Of a DNA stretch of 64,000 nucleotides, positions 63,540-64,000 are shown piece after piece. The notes beneath the pieces were generated by a model, which made no database searches, was not told the origin of the DNA, and saw only the letters and a list, made by a program, of their open reading frames with translations. The stretch is taken from positions 1 to 64,000 of the forward strand of contig NZ_JACZCS010000019.1 of NCBI RefSeq assembly GCF_014904745.1, written 5' to 3'. The position numbers and the translations under genes were made by a program. The first letter of the stretch is position 1, and each line of letters starts with the position of its first letter. The stretch is from Oricola nitratireducens. GTDB lineage: Bacteria > Pseudomonadota > Alphaproteobacteria > Rhizobiales > Rhizobiaceae.

Positions 63540-64000
63540 TTGGAAAAACAGTCAGCTAGACCAGCAACGATCGAGGACGTGGCGAAGCTTGCCGGCGTCT
63601 CGATAGCAACCGTGAGCCGGGCAATCCGAATGCCGGAAAAAGTTGCCGAGAGCACCCGGAAAAAGGTCACTGCGGCAATCGCACATACCGGCTACACCGC
63701 GAATGCGATGGCGCAGAATCTGCGGATGCAGAGGTCGCAGATGGTCATGGTTCTTGCGCAGTCGATTTCGGATCCGAACTTCCCTGGCATCCTCACCGGA
63801 CTGGAAAAGGTGGCGAATGAGCGCGGCTACGGTGTGCTGATCGGCAATACCGAAGGCGATGTGCGGCTGGAGGAAAAACATCTGAGGTTCCTGATGACCG
63901 GGATGGCCGATGGCCTGATTCTTCTTACGGGGCATGTCCCGGTTGCCGGTTGGCCCAAGAATCCTGCTTCGCCACTGCCGCCGATGATCGCCGTGTCGCG
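63540..64000 (+). CDS. LacI family transcriptional regulator (partial)
   Basis: The first 153 codons of a LacI-type repressor; the gene runs off the window. The helix-turn-helix is ATIEDVAKLAGVSIATVSRA with the hinge GYTANAMAQNLRMQ, followed by the periplasmic-binding-like sensor domain (VMVLAQSISDPNFPGILTGL). The only reasonable start is the TTG at 63540, eight bases after AGGA. It is divergent from the sugar operon, so it likely represses it and senses its substrate. Confidence 0.88.
   Translation, partial: MEKQSARPATIEDVAKLAGVSIATVSRAIRMPEKVAESTRKKVTAAIAHTGYTANAMAQNLRMQRSQMVMVLAQSISDPNFPGILTGLEKVANERGYGVLIGNTEGDVRLEEKHLRFLMTGMADGLILLTGHVPVAGWPKNPASPLPPMIAVS

Overview
The window is chromosomal DNA from a high-GC alphaproteobacterium, almost certainly of the order Hyphomicrobiales (Rhizobiales). 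Pointers are a separate F0 ATP synthase operon with both b and b' subunits next to rnhB, a BacA-type peptide transporter, small families that I associate with this group (DUF6101, DUF6455, DUF2007), frequent GTG/TTG starts and short ATGA/GTGA overlaps between genes. Most of the window is core housekeeping sequence. I cannot name the genus.

Layout. 1-5.6 kb: VOC protein, LemA plus a DUF2207 membrane protein, and glyS. 5.6-6.5 kb: a gene-free stretch rich in dispersed and inverted repeats. 6.5-12.6 kb: a small secreted protein, Sua5-type tRNA modification enzyme, FAD-linked oxidase, DUF6101, ubiA and purD. 12.7-16.9 kb: a CadC-like membrane regulator divergent from a methyltransferase-nitrilase pair, then a DUF6455 gene with an FNR-like box. 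16.9-25.2 kb: trmN6, DUF2007, polyprenyl diphosphate synthase, a TPR lipoprotein-like exported protein, ispE, moaB, a glycosyltransferase, a PA0069-type radical SAM protein and rnhB. 25.2-27.9 kb: the atpIBE-b'-b operon with a good promoter. 28-37.2 kb: SleB-type hydrolase, der with a TPR partner, NnrU, a DksA/TraR-like zinc finger, bacA, a diguanylate cyclase and guaA. 37.3-46.2 kb: GNAT, nucleosidase, thioesterase, TspO, RsmB, a candidate small RNA, katG divergent from oxyR, MAPEG and guaB. 46.3-53.4 kb: an arsR-permease-transglutaminase operon, an MBL hydrolase, an MFS transporter, rlmE and a Ppx/GppA protein.

53.6-57.1 kb is the accessory patch: a tRNA-Gln gene followed by a frameshifted large serine recombinase, a DUF2924 gene and a small ORF, with an imperfect copy of the tRNA 3' end at 57.04-57.06 kb that could mark the far end of a small integrated element. 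57.4-64 kb is a sugar operon on the minus strand (CUT2 ABC ATPase, permease, binding protein, TIM-barrel isomerase, Gfo/Idh/MocA dehydrogenase) read away from a divergent LacI-type regulator that runs off the window; three phased operator-like repeats lie between them.

The best candidates for something not yet described are the roughly 120-nt RNA at 40.88-41.0 kb (near-consensus promoter, three anti-Shine-Dalgarno motifs in loops, terminator shared with katG), the arsR-permease-transglutaminase operon, the tandem 11-bp repeats in front of the methyltransferase-nitrilase pair, and the repeat mosaic at 5.6-6.4 kb. All calls rest on reading the sequence and on family knowledge; no database search was run.
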